Shown here piece after piece: positions 18,661-27,650 of a stretch of DNA of 64,000 nt. Source of the stretch: Phaeobacter italicus. GTDB taxonomy: Bacteria; Pseudomonadota; Alphaproteobacteria; Rhodobacterales; Rhodobacteraceae. The position numbers and the translations under genes are program-made. The DNA lies in contig NZ_CVRM01000033.1 in assembly GCF_001258055.1 (NCBI RefSeq), positions 186,001 through 250,000 on the forward strand, in the 5' to 3' direction. Position 1 is the stretch's first letter, and every line of letters begins with the position of its first letter. The notes beneath the pieces were generated by a model, which was given only the letters and a program-made list of their open reading frames with translations, was not told where the DNA came from and searched no databases.

Positions 18661-20088
18661 TCAGGAGACCCACTTGGATGCTGACGCCTCTCCGGGGGGC
18701 AGCAGGTGGCTCAGTGGCAGCAGAACTTCGATCACCGTGCCGCTTTGCGCCCCACGTGATGACAAAATCCGCAGGGTTCCGTCAAGCTGTTCAATCCGCT
18801 CTTGCATGTTGCGCAGCCCAATTCCCGGGCCAGAGCGGTCCTGGGCGGGAGGCAGGCCGCGCCCATTGTCGGTGATGCGCATGGTGGCCCCGCGTGCGTG
18901 CCCGCGCAGATCCATCGTGACCTCGCTTGCCTCGGCGTGGCGCTCGATATTGGTGAGCGCCTCCTGCGCGATGCGATACAGCGCGATTTTGGCCTCTTCG
19001 TCCAAACGGTTGCGGAACACCACCGTGCTGAAACGGGTTTCGATCCCGGTGCGCGCCGCGAAATCATCTGTCAGGGCTTTCAGTGCGGGGCCAAGGCCGA
19101 GGTCATCCAGAACACCGGGGCGCAGATCGCGGCTGATGCGGCGAACTTCGGTGATTGCGGTGCCAAGGTTGGAGATCCCTTTGTTGAGGGGGGCTTCGAC
19201 CCGATCAAAATCACCGCGCGTCAGCCGCCTGCGGGCATTGTCGAGGGCATAGCGCACCCCAACCAAGAGCTGACTGATCCCGTCGTGCAGCTCTCGCGCG
19301 ACGCGGCCGCGCTCTTCCTCCTGGGCATCAAACACCCGCTGGGTCAGCTCTTTCAGCTTGGCATCGGCAAGGCGGCGTTCCCGGATGTTCAGAACCATCC
19401 CAGAGGCAAAGACCAGGCCAAGCGCAAACAGCGTGATCGCACCGATGTAATAAAAGGTCCGTTGGATCCGGCTTTCTACATCCGCGCGGGAGGCCGCAAC
19501 GGAGGCGAGCACGTCATCGATGAAAACACCGGTGCCGATCGCCCATTGCCAGTCCTGCAGCCCCATCACATAGGCGACCATCTGGGCTTCCTCACCGGTT
19601 GAGGGTTTTTCCCACATGAAGGTGTGCCATCCCGCGCCCTGACGGGCGAGGCGGATGAATTCATCCACGACGGGTGTGCCGCGACTGTCTGTCAGCCCGC
19701 TCCAGTTCTTGTTGATGTAGTCGGTTTGGCGTGGGCTGACGAGATTGGTGCCGTCATAATCATAGACAAAGAAGAACCCGTCCCGCCCGTATATCATCGC
19801 GCTGAGGATCTGGGTGACCTGTTCCTTGGCTTCGGCGTCATCCGGTGCTGCCAGCCCGTAGATGTGGGAAAAGCCGTTACGCGCCTGTGTCACATAATTG
19901 CGCAGTTCCGCCATCTTAGCTTGCAGGAGTTGTTTTTCCAGCGCCTGAATTTCGCGTTCCGCCAGCTCGCGGGATTGGATTGAAACAAGGACCGCGATGG
20001 CGGCTCCGGCCACGATGAGGGGCAGGGTCGCCAGCAGAGACAGCTTTTGCGCGTAATTGGGGCGCAGGAATTCCGGGATCAGACGCAT
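18661..20088 (-). CDS. Sensor histidine kinase with periplasmic Cache domain
   Basis: The 475-residue protein has a first membrane helix (about 15-37), a periplasmic Cache sensor (about 45-205, with GRDGFFFVYDYDG and QWAIGTGVFI typical of single Cache_2 domains), a second helix (about 212-235) and a HisKA_3 domain with His268 in ARELHDGISQ, then an HATPase domain (DNGRG, GIGLRNMQERI). Such domains bind small organic acids. With the adjacent TRAP system it probably senses the transported 2-oxo or dicarboxylic acid. The ATG at 20088 is chosen because earlier starts add a non-membrane tail. Confidence 0.9.
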   Translation of the reverse strand: MRLIPEFLRPNYAQKLSLLATLPLIVAGAAIAVLVSIQSRELAEREIQALEKQLLQAKMAELRNYVTQARNGFSHIYGLAAPDDAEAKEQVTQILSAMIYGRDGFFFVYDYDGTNLVSPRQTDYINKNWSGLTDSRGTPVVDEFIRLARQGAGWHTFMWEKPSTGEEAQMVAYVMGLQDWQWAIGTGVFIDDVLASVAASRADVESRIQRTFYYIGAITLFALGLVFASGMVLNIRERRLADAKLKELTQRVFDAQEEERGRVARELHDGISQLLVGVRYALDNARRRLTRGDFDRVEAPLNKGISNLGTAITEVRRISRDLRPGVLDDLGLGPALKALTDDFAARTGIETRFSTVVFRNRLDEEAKIALYRIAQEALTNIERHAEASEVTMDLRGHARGATMRITDNGRGLPPAQDRSGPGIGLRNMQERIEQLDGTLRILSSRGAQSGTVIEVLLPLSHLLPPGEASASKWVS

Positions 20089-20205
20089 GGTCGAATCGTT
20101 ACGCAATCGGATTGAGGAATCAAAGCCCAGAAACGTGCGCAAGGCGCACAGTCGGCCGCTAACACCTGCCTGAGGGCAGGGGCAGGCTTTGCGGGGTGCA
20201 TGGAT

Positions 20206-20228
20206 TTTGGACAAAAAAGTTGTCCAAA
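20206..20228. promoter_or_regulatory. Perfect 9-bp inverted repeat between kinase and TRAP genes
   Basis: TTTGGACAA and TTGTCCAAA flank AAAAG in the 265-bp divergent gap, 126 bases before the TRAP binding-protein start. Size and symmetry suit a dimeric LuxR-type response regulator. No clean -35/-10 pair was found for the TRAP operon, consistent with an activator-dependent promoter. Confidence 0.6.
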
Positions 20229-20353
20229 TTGCGACTTTCTACGCAGTAGTAGGTATTCACATGCTGCGCGGTCTGGATAGGCTTGCTCCACTCGATGAGA
20301 TCCACTCCGGCCGTCTGGTTCGGGGTTATCCAAATAAATGGGAGGAGAAACCT

Positions 20354-21436
20354 ATGGATCGTCGTTCTTTTCTGAAGACATCCGCGCTGGGTGGCGGCGC
20401 AGCTGCTGCAACCACTCTGGCAGCACCGGCCTATGCACAGGGCAAGCGTACCCTGACCATGGTCACCACCTGGGGCCGTGGCCTGGCAGGTGTGCATGAC
20501 TCTGCTCAGCGTGTTGCAGACAACATCACCACCATGTCCGATGGTCAGCTGACCGTTGACCTGAAAGCCGCAGGCGAGCTGGTTGGTGCATTCGAAGTTT
20601 TTGACGCCGTGACCTCTGGTCAGGCCGACATGTACCACGGTGCGGACTACTATTTCGTGGGTCAGCATCCGGGTTATGCCTTCTTCACCGCTGTTCCCTT
20701 CGGTCTGACCGCTCAGGAACTGGTGAACTGGTACTACCAGGACGGCGGCATGGAGCTGCATGACGAGCTGGGCCAGATCTTTGGTCTGAAGTCCTTCCTG
20801 GCGGGCAACACCGGCGCGCAGGCGGGTGGCTGGTTCTCCAAAGAGATCAACAGCCCCGAAGATTTCAACGGCCTGAAGTTCCGTATGCCGGGTCTGGGTG
20901 GCAAGGCGCTGGGTAAACTGGGCGCATCCGTTCAGAACATTCCGGGCTCCGAAGTGTATCAGGCGCTGTCCTCCGGCGCGATTGACGGCACCGAGTGGAT
21001 CGGCCCCTGGGCGGACGAGAAAGCCGGCTTCCAGGAAATCACCAAGACCTACTACACCGCGGGCTTCCACGAGCCGGGCGCAGGTCTGTCTGTTGCAACC
21101 AACCGTGACGTCTTCGAGGGCCTGAGCCCGGCACACCAGAAGATCATCGAAGTGGCTGCAGCTGAAGCACACCAGTGGAACCTGAGCCAGTTCCTGGCCA
21201 ACAACGGTGCCGCTCTGCAGCGTCTGCAGGCTGGTGGCGTCAAGGTCATGGAATTCCCGGACAGCGTTTGGGACGCATTCGGCAAGGCCTCCATGGAAGT
21301 GCACGAAGAGAACCTGGGCGACGAGCTGTACAAGAAGATCTACGACAGCGCGATGGCCTCCATGAAGGCGTCTTCGGCCTGGCACAACCTGTCCTCCAGC
21401 GCCTACACCGCGCAGCGCGACCGCGTATTGGGCTAA
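20354..21436 (+). CDS. TRAP transporter substrate-binding protein (TakP/DctP type)
   Basis: The 360-residue periplasmic protein captures substrate for the TRAP permease. It begins with a twin-arginine-like signal (DRRSFLKTSALGGGAAAATT, cleavage near AYAQ). The mature part resembles the 2-oxoacid/mannitol-chloroaromatic branch (TakP of Rhodobacter), with WIGPWADEKAGFQEI and YYTAGFHEPG in the ligand region. GGGAGGAG precedes the ATG. Codon use (CTG, GGT, CGT) is that of a highly expressed gene, unlike its regulator genes. The substrate, possibly pyruvate or another 2-oxoacid, is inferred. Confidence 0.93.
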   Translation: MDRRSFLKTSALGGGAAAATTLAAPAYAQGKRTLTMVTTWGRGLAGVHDSAQRVADNITTMSDGQLTVDLKAAGELVGAFEVFDAVTSGQADMYHGADYYFVGQHPGYAFFTAVPFGLTAQELVNWYYQDGGMELHDELGQIFGLKSFLAGNTGAQAGGWFSKEINSPEDFNGLKFRMPGLGGKALGKLGASVQNIPGSEVYQALSSGAIDGTEWIGPWADEKAGFQEITKTYYTAGFHEPGAGLSVATNRDVFEGLSPAHQKIIEVAAAEAHQWNLSQFLANNGAALQRLQAGGVKVMEFPDSVWDAFGKASMEVHEENLGDELYKKIYDSAMASMKASSAWHNLSSSAYTAQRDRVLG

Positions 21437-21458
21437 GCCCGCAGGACGGTTTAAATCG

Positions 21459-21486
21459 GATCCCCCGCGATGTGCGGGGGATCTTT
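21459..21486 (+). terminator. Stem-loop between TRAP binding-protein and permease genes
   Basis: A perfect 10-bp stem GATCCCCCGC / GCGGGGGATC with a GATGT loop, followed by only three T. It is probably a leaky terminator or an mRNA 3'-end stabiliser that gives more binding protein than permease. Confidence 0.7.
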
Positions 21487-21597
21487 CGCAATTGCAGCAG
21501 GCACCGGTGGCATGAACCGCCCGTCCCGAACGCGCCCGGCGAACGTTCACCCGTTCCGGCCTGAGGCCCGCGCTGCACGCAATCAATCGAGGGAAAA

Positions 21598-22524
21598 ATG
21601 CAGGACGAAAGTGGCATTTCCTTTTTCGGGGCCCTATTCGGCGGTCTGTACTGGTTGATCCAGAACATCGCTGGCGCCTTCTACAACTTTGGCTATGCCG
21701 TCACCCACCCGCAGCTGTGGCTGGACTGGTCGGACAAAGCCTCCATCATGCGGTTCGTCTACTATGGCGGGTCGGTCGAGTTCTTCTTTGTGGTGTTCAC
21801 CGCATTCCTGCTGCTGACGGCTGTTGGCATGTATCGTCGTTCGATCATGTGGGGCGTGGTGCGCGGGCTGGAGGGCTTTGCCAACACGCTGGGACGCCTC
21901 TTTGCCTGGGCGGGTCTTTTGATGGTGCTGCAGCAGATCGTTATCGTGTTCATGCAGCGGGTGTTTGCCCGCCCGGACATGAGCTTTGGTCTCGGCATCG
22001 CGCTGGAAAAGGATATCAGTTGGTTCGCAGAAGAGCTGAAGCTCTACAACGCCCTCGTGGTGTGCCTGTGCGTCACCTACACCTTTGTACAGGGCGGACA
22101 TGTGCGCGTTGACCTGATCTATTCGGGCATCAGCTTTCGCGCCAAGCGCATGGTGGACATGATCGGTTCGCTGATCTTCATGATGCCTGCGGCCGTTCTG
22201 ACCTGGATGTATGGTTGGTATTTCCTGTGGCGTCATCTGATCGTACCAAAGCCGTCGGCCTCTGACACGCTGGAGCGTCTGGTCATGAAATCCCGCGCGC
22301 TGCGCTGGAACGTGGAAACGATCGGTTTCAGCCCCAACGGCTTTAACGGCTATTTCCTCTTCAAGATCTTGCTGGTGACATTCGCCGGTATCGTCTTCCT
22401 GCACGCGATTGCCTTCTTCTACCGCTCATATCTTGAGTTCGTGGAAGGTCAGGGCAGCGAGAACAAGCACCTCGACAAGGACAGCCTTGGTGAAGGTGAA
22501 GAAGCCTATGAAGGCGCGCATTAA
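21598..22524 (+). CDS. TRAP transporter small permease subunit (DctQ type)
   Basis: The 308-residue membrane protein is larger than the usual 160-230-residue DctQ subunit. An extra N-terminal region with its own hydrophobic segments (FGALFGGLYWLIQNIAGAF) precedes the family core with about four helices (including GRLFAWAGLLMVLQQIVIVF), and a long acidic C-terminal tail follows. Large DctQ subunits go with the large DctM found in the 2-oxoacid-type branch, as here. It lies 161 bp after the binding protein and 16 bp before the large permease. Confidence 0.9.
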   Translation: MQDESGISFFGALFGGLYWLIQNIAGAFYNFGYAVTHPQLWLDWSDKASIMRFVYYGGSVEFFFVVFTAFLLLTAVGMYRRSIMWGVVRGLEGFANTLGRLFAWAGLLMVLQQIVIVFMQRVFARPDMSFGLGIALEKDISWFAEELKLYNALVVCLCVTYTFVQGGHVRVDLIYSGISFRAKRMVDMIGSLIFMMPAAVLTWMYGWYFLWRHLIVPKPSASDTLERLVMKSRALRWNVETIGFSPNGFNGYFLFKILLVTFAGIVFLHAIAFFYRSYLEFVEGQGSENKHLDKDSLGEGEEAYEGAH

Positions 22525-22540
22525 ATAAGGGACGGCACCC

Positions 22541-24898
22541 ATGCTATTCGGACTTGATGGCGTTGAAATCGGCCTAATCATTGTCTTTTTCTGCCTCTTC
22601 GGGGGTATCCTCTCTGGCTTTCCGGTGGCCTTTGCCATCGGTGGTGCCGGGGTCATCTCCTTCGGGATCATTGCCGCGCTGGACAGCGCGGGGATCCTGA
22701 TCCACCAGGCCATCGACACCTCGTCGCAGGCCTATCGGGATCTGCTCGCCACTGGCGTGAAAACAGATGCAGTCTCGGTATTCAGATATCCGGACTTGCC
22801 CAGAATTGGCGAGCCGGTCTTCCCGCAGGGGTGGGAAGTTGCGATGGACCGCAACATCTCCTTCATCGTGAACCGCATGAACGAACGTGTTCTGGCCGGT
22901 GCATCGATCGAGACCCTGCTGGCGGTTCTGATGTTCGTTCTGATGGGCATCACTCTGGAACGCTCCAAGATTGCAAACGATCTGCTGACCACCATGGCGC
23001 GCGTCTTTGGCCCGCTGCCCGGCGGTCTGGCTGTGTCCATCGTTGTTGTGGGCGCCTTCCTGGCGGCCTCCACCGGCATCGTGGGCGCGACGGTTGTGAC
23101 CATGGGCTTGCTGGCCTTGCCGACCATGCTGCGCAACAACTACTCGCCGGAACTGGCGACAGGGGTGATCGCAGCCTCCGGTACGCTTGGGCAGATCATT
23201 CCGCCCTCGATCGTTATCGTTCTGCTCGGCACCTTGGCGGGGGATCTCTACTCCACCGCGCAGGAAACGCGCGCGCAGGAGTTTGGTTGCTCTGATGCGC
23301 TGACCTATCTGGGTGAGCCGGCCGTTGTTTCGGTTGGGACACTGTTCCAGGCGGCGCTGCTGCCAGGCATCATGCTGGCTCTGCTTTATGCGCTTTATGC
23401 CTTTGGCTATGCCATGCTGAACCCGTCCAAGGCCCCGGCTGTGGTGCTGGAAGGCGGGACCGGCGAGCCAATCACCCGTGGCGAAGGCCTGACCTGGTTC
23501 CTGGGTGTTCCGGTGGCAATCATTGCAGGTGCGATGCTTCTTGGTCAGGTGAACCTGATCGGCAGCCAGAACGTCAACGTCTCTGCCTTCTCTGACGCAG
23601 GTCAGACAGCATCGCTGCGCACCAACGTCGGCGAAGACTGTAAGGCGGCCATGATCGATCTGCATGGTCAGGAGGCCTGGGATACTGCGGTTGCAGAACA
23701 GGAAGCCATCGACGCGGCTGGCGGCGTGGCAGAGGCGACCAAGCTGACCGAAGAAGAACTGGAAGCGGCCCGCATCGCGAAGATCGAAGCAGCTGCACCG
23801 ATCGGCACCGGTCTGACTGTCCTGATGGTCATGGCAGGTCTGGTTCTGGCAGTGGGTCGCGGCGTGTCGCCCTCGGCTGATCCCAAACCGCTGATCATTG
23901 GCGCCATCGGCGTTCTGTTGATTGCCTTGGTCGACGTGGTGGCGATTGCCCCGACGACGAGCCCGGGTGTGACGGTTCTGCTGATTGCTCTGCCGACGCT
24001 TCTGGTCCTTTACGGCTGCAAGGCCGCAGCTGCGCGCTGTGCCAAGAATGATCTGATCCGCGTGGTGTTCCCGCCTCTGGTTCTGATCGTGGCCGTGCTT
24101 GGCTCCATCCTTGGTGGCATCACCAACCCGACGCCCGCAGCGGCCCTGGGTGCAGGTGGCGCGATCATGCTGGCAGCCTATCGCAAGCTGCAGGATCAGG
24201 GCAAATCGGGCAAGATCATCATCTGGGCAACCTTTGCCGTGGCAATCTGTATCCTGGTTGGCGTGAACTTCGATCTGCGCATCAACGGCCAGGAAGGTGT
24301 CAGCGCCGAAACCGTCATCGCCTTTGGTGTGGCATATGGTGCATATATCTTTGCACTGTTCGGTCTGATCTACGGCTGCTGGGTGCTGTTCAAGGGCGGG
24401 GTTCTGACCCCAGTTGTCCGCGAAACGGCCAAGGTGACCTCGATGGTGTTTACCATCCTGATCGGCTCGCAGCTCTTGAACCTGGTGGTGATCTCCTTTG
24501 GTGGCGAACACTACATCCAGCAGTTCCTCAAGAGCTTTGACAGCGAGCTGAAGGTCTTCCTGATCGTCATGGTGGTTCTGTTCATCCTGGGCTTCGTGCT
24601 CGACTTCCTGGAGATCATCTACATCGTGATCCCCATCGTTGGTCCGGTTATCTACGGTGGTTCCTTCGATCCGAAGTGGGTGACGATCATGGTTGCGGTG
24701 AACCTTCAGACCTCGTTCCTGACGCCACCTTTCGGCTTTGCGCTATTCTACCTGCGCGGGGTTGCGCCAAAAGAGGTGACGACTGGCCATATCTACCGCG
24801 GGATCCTGCCATTCGTGCTGATCCAGGTGGTTGGTCTGGGCATTCTGTGGACCTTCCCGTCGATCGTGACGATTGTCCCGGCGCTGATCCCGAACTGA
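22541..24898 (+). CDS. TRAP transporter large permease subunit (DctM type)
   Basis: The 785-residue sodium-coupled permease is far above the common DctM length of about 430. The first 320 residues and the last 250 carry the DctM helices. Between them lies extra sequence, with a polar segment at about 350-415 (EDCKAAMIDLHG, then Glu/Ala-rich) and further helices. A second insert of about 60 residues (residues 55-125) interrupts the N-terminal part. The length suits the mannitol/chloroaromatic/2-oxoacid DctM subgroup. It is the last gene of the operon, followed by a strong terminator. Confidence 0.92.
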   Translation: MLFGLDGVEIGLIIVFFCLFGGILSGFPVAFAIGGAGVISFGIIAALDSAGILIHQAIDTSSQAYRDLLATGVKTDAVSVFRYPDLPRIGEPVFPQGWEVAMDRNISFIVNRMNERVLAGASIETLLAVLMFVLMGITLERSKIANDLLTTMARVFGPLPGGLAVSIVVVGAFLAASTGIVGATVVTMGLLALPTMLRNNYSPELATGVIAASGTLGQIIPPSIVIVLLGTLAGDLYSTAQETRAQEFGCSDALTYLGEPAVVSVGTLFQAALLPGIMLALLYALYAFGYAMLNPSKAPAVVLEGGTGEPITRGEGLTWFLGVPVAIIAGAMLLGQVNLIGSQNVNVSAFSDAGQTASLRTNVGEDCKAAMIDLHGQEAWDTAVAEQEAIDAAGGVAEATKLTEEELEAARIAKIEAAAPIGTGLTVLMVMAGLVLAVGRGVSPSADPKPLIIGAIGVLLIALVDVVAIAPTTSPGVTVLLIALPTLLVLYGCKAAAARCAKNDLIRVVFPPLVLIVAVLGSILGGITNPTPAAALGAGGAIMLAAYRKLQDQGKSGKIIIWATFAVAICILVGVNFDLRINGQEGVSAETVIAFGVAYGAYIFALFGLIYGCWVLFKGGVLTPVVRETAKVTSMVFTILIGSQLLNLVVISFGGEHYIQQFLKSFDSELKVFLIVMVVLFILGFVLDFLEIIYIVIPIVGPVIYGGSFDPKWVTIMVAVNLQTSFLTPPFGFALFYLRGVAPKEVTTGHIYRGILPFVLIQVVGLGILWTFPSIVTIVPALIPN

Positions 24899-24918
24899 TC
24901 TTGCGATCCATATGACTG

Positions 24919-24950
24919 AAAAAGGGCCCTCCATCGGAGGGCCCTTTTTT
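24919..24950. terminator. Strong bidirectional terminator after the TRAP operon
   Basis: GGGCCCTCC-ATC-GGAGGGCCC with five A before and six T after. It serves both the TRAP operon and the VOC gene on the other strand. Confidence 0.92.
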
Positions 24951-24998
24951 GCGTGTGGGTGTTTCTGATGACAGATGACGCCTGCCAAGTTGCCGTGC

Positions 24999-25382
24999 CT
25001 AGGCTGGCTGGATCAGATCCCAGCGGTTGCCAAAAGGGTCCTGCCAGACTGCAACAGTGCCATAGGGCTCGTGGCGAGGGGTTTCGTTGAACTGCACACC
25101 GGCTGCCACCATTGCGGCGTGGTCGCGGGCAAAATCGTCGGTGGTCAGGAATAGCCCCACGCGGCCGCCGAACTGGTTGCCGATGATGGCGCGTTGCGCG
25201 TCCGTATCGGCCCGCGCGAGGATCAGGCTGCCCTGGCTTGCGCCCGGCGGCAGGATACGCACCCACCGCTTGCCGCCCTGATCGACATCTTCGGCCAGCT
25301 GCCAGCCAAGCGTGCCACAATAGAATTCGATCGCCGGGTCGTAATCGGGGACGACCAGCGTGACTGCATGAAGAAATTGCAT
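24999..25382 (-). CDS. VOC-family (glyoxalase/bleomycin-resistance fold) protein
   Basis: The 127-residue single-unit VOC protein has the paired beta-alpha-beta pattern (LVVPDYDPAIEFYCGTLGW, then VAVWQDPFGNRWDL). Family members are metal-dependent lyases, dioxygenases or antibiotic-binding proteins. The candidate metal ligands are less clear than in GloA, so no reaction is assigned. It ends the minus-strand run that starts with the aminoacyl-transferase gene, three bases away. Confidence 0.85.
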   Translation of the reverse strand: MQFLHAVTLVVPDYDPAIEFYCGTLGWQLAEDVDQGGKRWVRILPPGASQGSLILARADTDAQRAIIGNQFGGRVGLFLTTDDFARDHAAMVAAGVQFNETPRHEPYGTVAVWQDPFGNRWDLIQPA

Positions 25383-25385
25383 GGA

Positions 25386-26207
25386 TTACCTGTATGGTTT
25401 GCGCGTTTCCGGCAAGTGGATGTTGGCGACCTGCTCAGCGATTGGGTCGGTCGAGAGCGGATGCGCCGTATCTTCAAAGGCGCTCGGGTCGGACATCACC
25501 TGCCAGGAGCCGCCGTGATAGACTTCAAGTCCGGTGAACTTGGCCTTGTAGCCCATCTTGGCGCTGCCCGGAACCCAATAGCCGAGATAGACATAGGGTA
25601 GCCCCGCCTCGCGCGCGATTTCGATATGGTCGAGGATCATGAAGGTCCCAAGCGATCGCTGCGGCAGGTTCGGCCTGTAGAAGGAATAGACCATGCTCAG
25701 CCCGTCTTCGAGCACATCGGTCAAGGATACGGCTGTCAGCGCATTGGTTTCGCGGTCATTATATTCCACCACGCGGCTGCGGATCGGGGTTTCCTCGATC
25801 ATGGCGGCATATTCAAAGACGTCCATGTCAGCCATGCCACCGTCTGCATGGCGGCTGTCGAGATAGTCCCGAAACAGGCTGTACTGATCCTCGGTCGCCC
25901 AGGGGGAGGTGGCGCGCCGCTCCAGATCGGCGTTGCGCTTGAGTGTGCGTTTTTGACTGCGGCTGGCGGTGAAGGCCGCGACGTCGATCCGGGCCGACAG
26001 GCAGGCCGAACATTCGGAGCAGGACGGACGGTAAAGCACGTTCTGCGAGCGGCGAAAGCCCTGCTGAGACAGGCTGTTGTTCAGCTGCTCCACCCCATCG
26101 CCCTGCAGCGCCGTGAACAGCTTACGCTCCATCCGGCCATCCAGATAGGGGCAGGGTTGGGGCGCGGTCACATAGAACTGGGGTGCAATGGGCAGTGTAT
26201 GGCGCAT
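25386..26207 (-). CDS. bpt: Aspartate/glutamate leucyltransferase (Bpt/ATE1 family)
   Basis: The 273-residue enzyme transfers an amino acid from aminoacyl-tRNA to N-terminal Asp or Glu, marking proteins for ClpS/ClpAP degradation (N-degron pathway). The ATE N-terminal domain is evident from CPYL (Cys19), the CSECSAC cluster and RPSC, followed by the C-terminal GNAT-like domain with [16 protein letters not shown]. Bacterial family members of this length are usually Bpt (leucyl) rather than arginyl transferases; databases often label them arginyltransferase. A good promoter lies upstream. Confidence 0.9.
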   Translation of the reverse strand: MRHTLPIAPQFYVTAPQPCPYLDGRMERKLFTALQGDGVEQLNNSLSQQGFRRSQNVLYRPSCSECSACLSARIDVAAFTASRSQKRTLKRNADLERRATSPWATEDQYSLFRDYLDSRHADGGMADMDVFEYAAMIEETPIRSRVVEYNDRETNALTAVSLTDVLEDGLSMVYSFYRPNLPQRSLGTFMILDHIEIAREAGLPYVYLGYWVPGSAKMGYKAKFTGLEVYHGGSWQVMSDPSAFEDTAHPLSTDPIAEQVANIHLPETRKPYR

Positions 26208-26302
26208 CGGGTCGCGGTGATCCGTTTGGGGTGGGCAAAACGCCCCGGAACCGCGAATGGCTCGCGGTTGCGCGGGGCGATCTGGCCGCAGGGTTTGTCT
26301 GG

Positions 26303-26331
26303 ATGATAACAACGGCTCTGCACTGCGCCAA
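26303..26331 (-). promoter_or_regulatory. Sigma-70-type promoter of bpt
   Basis: On the minus strand TTGGCG (26326-26331), a 17-bp spacer and TATCAT (26303-26308) would start transcription near 26296, about 90 bases before the bpt ATG. Confidence 0.65.
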
Positions 26332-26419
26332 GGGGCCAGATCGCATTAAGGTTTACAAGATGCTGTGGCAGGGTCTCACCCCAGCCGCGTCATGGTCGTG
26401 CAGGTCTGGCATCTCGCAG

Positions 26420-26860
26420 TTACAGGCGGACGCCCCGACGGTTCAGCATTACGGTTCCGAGCAGCGCGTCGGTCAGGCCCTGACCACGAGAGGAGGTCAA
26501 CATCATCAGGACGGAAATCACCTGCAGCACCGGGATCGCAACCGAGATCGAGTATCCGGCCGTGTGCAAAAGCGCGAGGGAGCCGTCCAGTCGACGCCCG
26601 CGCTGGTCGCGCAGCTCAATGCCAGCAAATCGCATCCCCCAGGTCGCGGAACCGTTTGAAATGGTGGCGACCCGGTAAACAAAACCGATCACCAGATAGA
26701 GCAGCGGCCAGATGAACAGCCCGGTAAAGGCGGTCAGGACAACGGCAAGGCTTGCAAGGATGAAGATGAACACACTGTCCACCACCCAGGCAAGAAGCCG
26801 CTTGGAGGCGACGGACTGATAGAATTCAGCCTGGTAGTCGGGGTCAGGCAGGGCGGACAT
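26420..26860 (-). CDS. RDD-family membrane protein
   Basis: The 146-residue protein has the RDD layout: an Arg/Asp first helix region (KRLLAWVVDSVFIFILA), a second helix and a short third hydrophobic segment, with the mid-protein motif ATWGMRFAGIELRDQRGRRL. Function is unknown; some RDD proteins act in ion exchange. The ATG at 26860 follows AAAGGAAA. A pentanucleotide repeat begins 45 bp upstream. Confidence 0.88.
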   Translation of the reverse strand: MSALPDPDYQAEFYQSVASKRLLAWVVDSVFIFILASLAVVLTAFTGLFIWPLLYLVIGFVYRVATISNGSATWGMRFAGIELRDQRGRRLDGSLALLHTAGYSISVAIPVLQVISVLMMLTSSRGQGLTDALLGTVMLNRRGVRL

Positions 26861-26905
26861 CGGCGTTTCCTTTTCTGGATAGCAATCGACAGGTTGGGTG
26901 TGCAT

Positions 26906-26935
26906 CAGGTCAGGTCAGGTCAGGGCAGGGCAGGG
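26906..26935. repeat. Pentanucleotide tandem repeat (CAGGT)3(CAGGG)3
   Basis: Six five-base units in a row, three CAGGT then three CAGGG on the plus strand, lie between the RDD and DUF2852 genes. They sit 45-75 bp upstream of the RDD start, within its likely 5' region. Confidence 0.75.
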
Positions 26936-26986
26936 GCGGGATGGGGGCGCCCCCGGGTCGTTCTGTTCGGCGTTGGCGTCCACGGT

Positions 26987-27005
26987 GGCCCGGAAAATCC
27001 GGGCC
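26987..27005 (-). terminator. Hairpin downstream of the DUF2852 gene
   Basis: GGCCCGG-ATTTT-CCGGGCC on the minus strand, 15 bases after the DUF2852 stop. There is no T tract, so a terminator role is uncertain. Confidence 0.45.
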
Positions 27006-27019
27006 TGTGGATCAGATTG

Positions 27020-27484
27020 TCAGTGACGTTTTCCGCCGCGTGGGCCGTCGTCGTCGCTGTCGTCTTCATCAAGGCGTGTATCCTCGTCTGCTTTCAACGC
27101 GCGTTCGTCCATGAACTGATCGAACTCAGACTTGTCCTTGGCAGCGCGCAGGCGTTCCAGGAAGGCCTCGAAGTCGTTTTGCTCCTGTTCCAGGCGGCGC
27201 AGCGTGTCGGCTTTGTAGGCGTCAAAGGCGCTGTTTCCGCTGGATTTCATCGCCGACATGCCGTGGCGGGTCCAGGAGGTGCGGCGGCGGCAGGATTTCG
27301 AGAACATGCGTTTGCTCCAGATCATGTAAAACAAGAGGGCGAGGCCGACAGGCCAGAAGAAGACGAAGCCCAGAACCATTGCGGCAATCCAGGCCCCTTT
27401 GCCCTTGTGGTCGAGCCAGGCCTCCGTGCGGGAAAACCAACCCTGTTCGGACGGGTGCGGGGCGGTAGAAGTGTAACTCGTCAT
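27020..27484 (-). CDS. DUF2852 family membrane protein
   Basis: The 154-residue protein has an N-terminal WLDHKGKGAWIAAMVLGFVF segment and a following hydrophobic stretch, together about two helices, then a charged coiled-coil-like part (ADTLRRLEQEQNDFEAFLER) and an acidic tail. This is the DUF2852 pattern of alphaproteobacteria; its function is unknown. The ATG at 27484 follows GGAGA. Confidence 0.85.
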   Translation of the reverse strand: MTSYTSTAPHPSEQGWFSRTEAWLDHKGKGAWIAAMVLGFVFFWPVGLALLFYMIWSKRMFSKSCRRRTSWTRHGMSAMKSSGNSAFDAYKADTLRRLEQEQNDFEAFLERLRAAKDKSEFDQFMDERALKADEDTRLDEDDSDDDGPRGGKRH

Positions 27485-27650
27485 TGCGGTCTCCAGGTTA
27501 GCGTTGATGTGCCGTCGCAATGTTAATGCGCTTCACATCAATGCATATCGGCATTGCCCCGTCGGCTTTCAAGCGTGTATGTAAATGTTTTTCACATTTT
27601 TAGGGTGGGTCGTTGTTTTGATGGGGGAATTAAGGGGTGTGGGTGCTGTA

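Noticed and set aside
20270-20290. Sigma-54-like TGG/TTGC pair upstream of the TRAP genes
   Set aside because: The spacing between GG and GC is two bases short of the required distance.
22574-24511. Long antisense frame opposite the TRAP large permease
   Set aside because: Composition rich in His, Gln and Arg without hydrophobic or motif structure is typical of a codon shadow.
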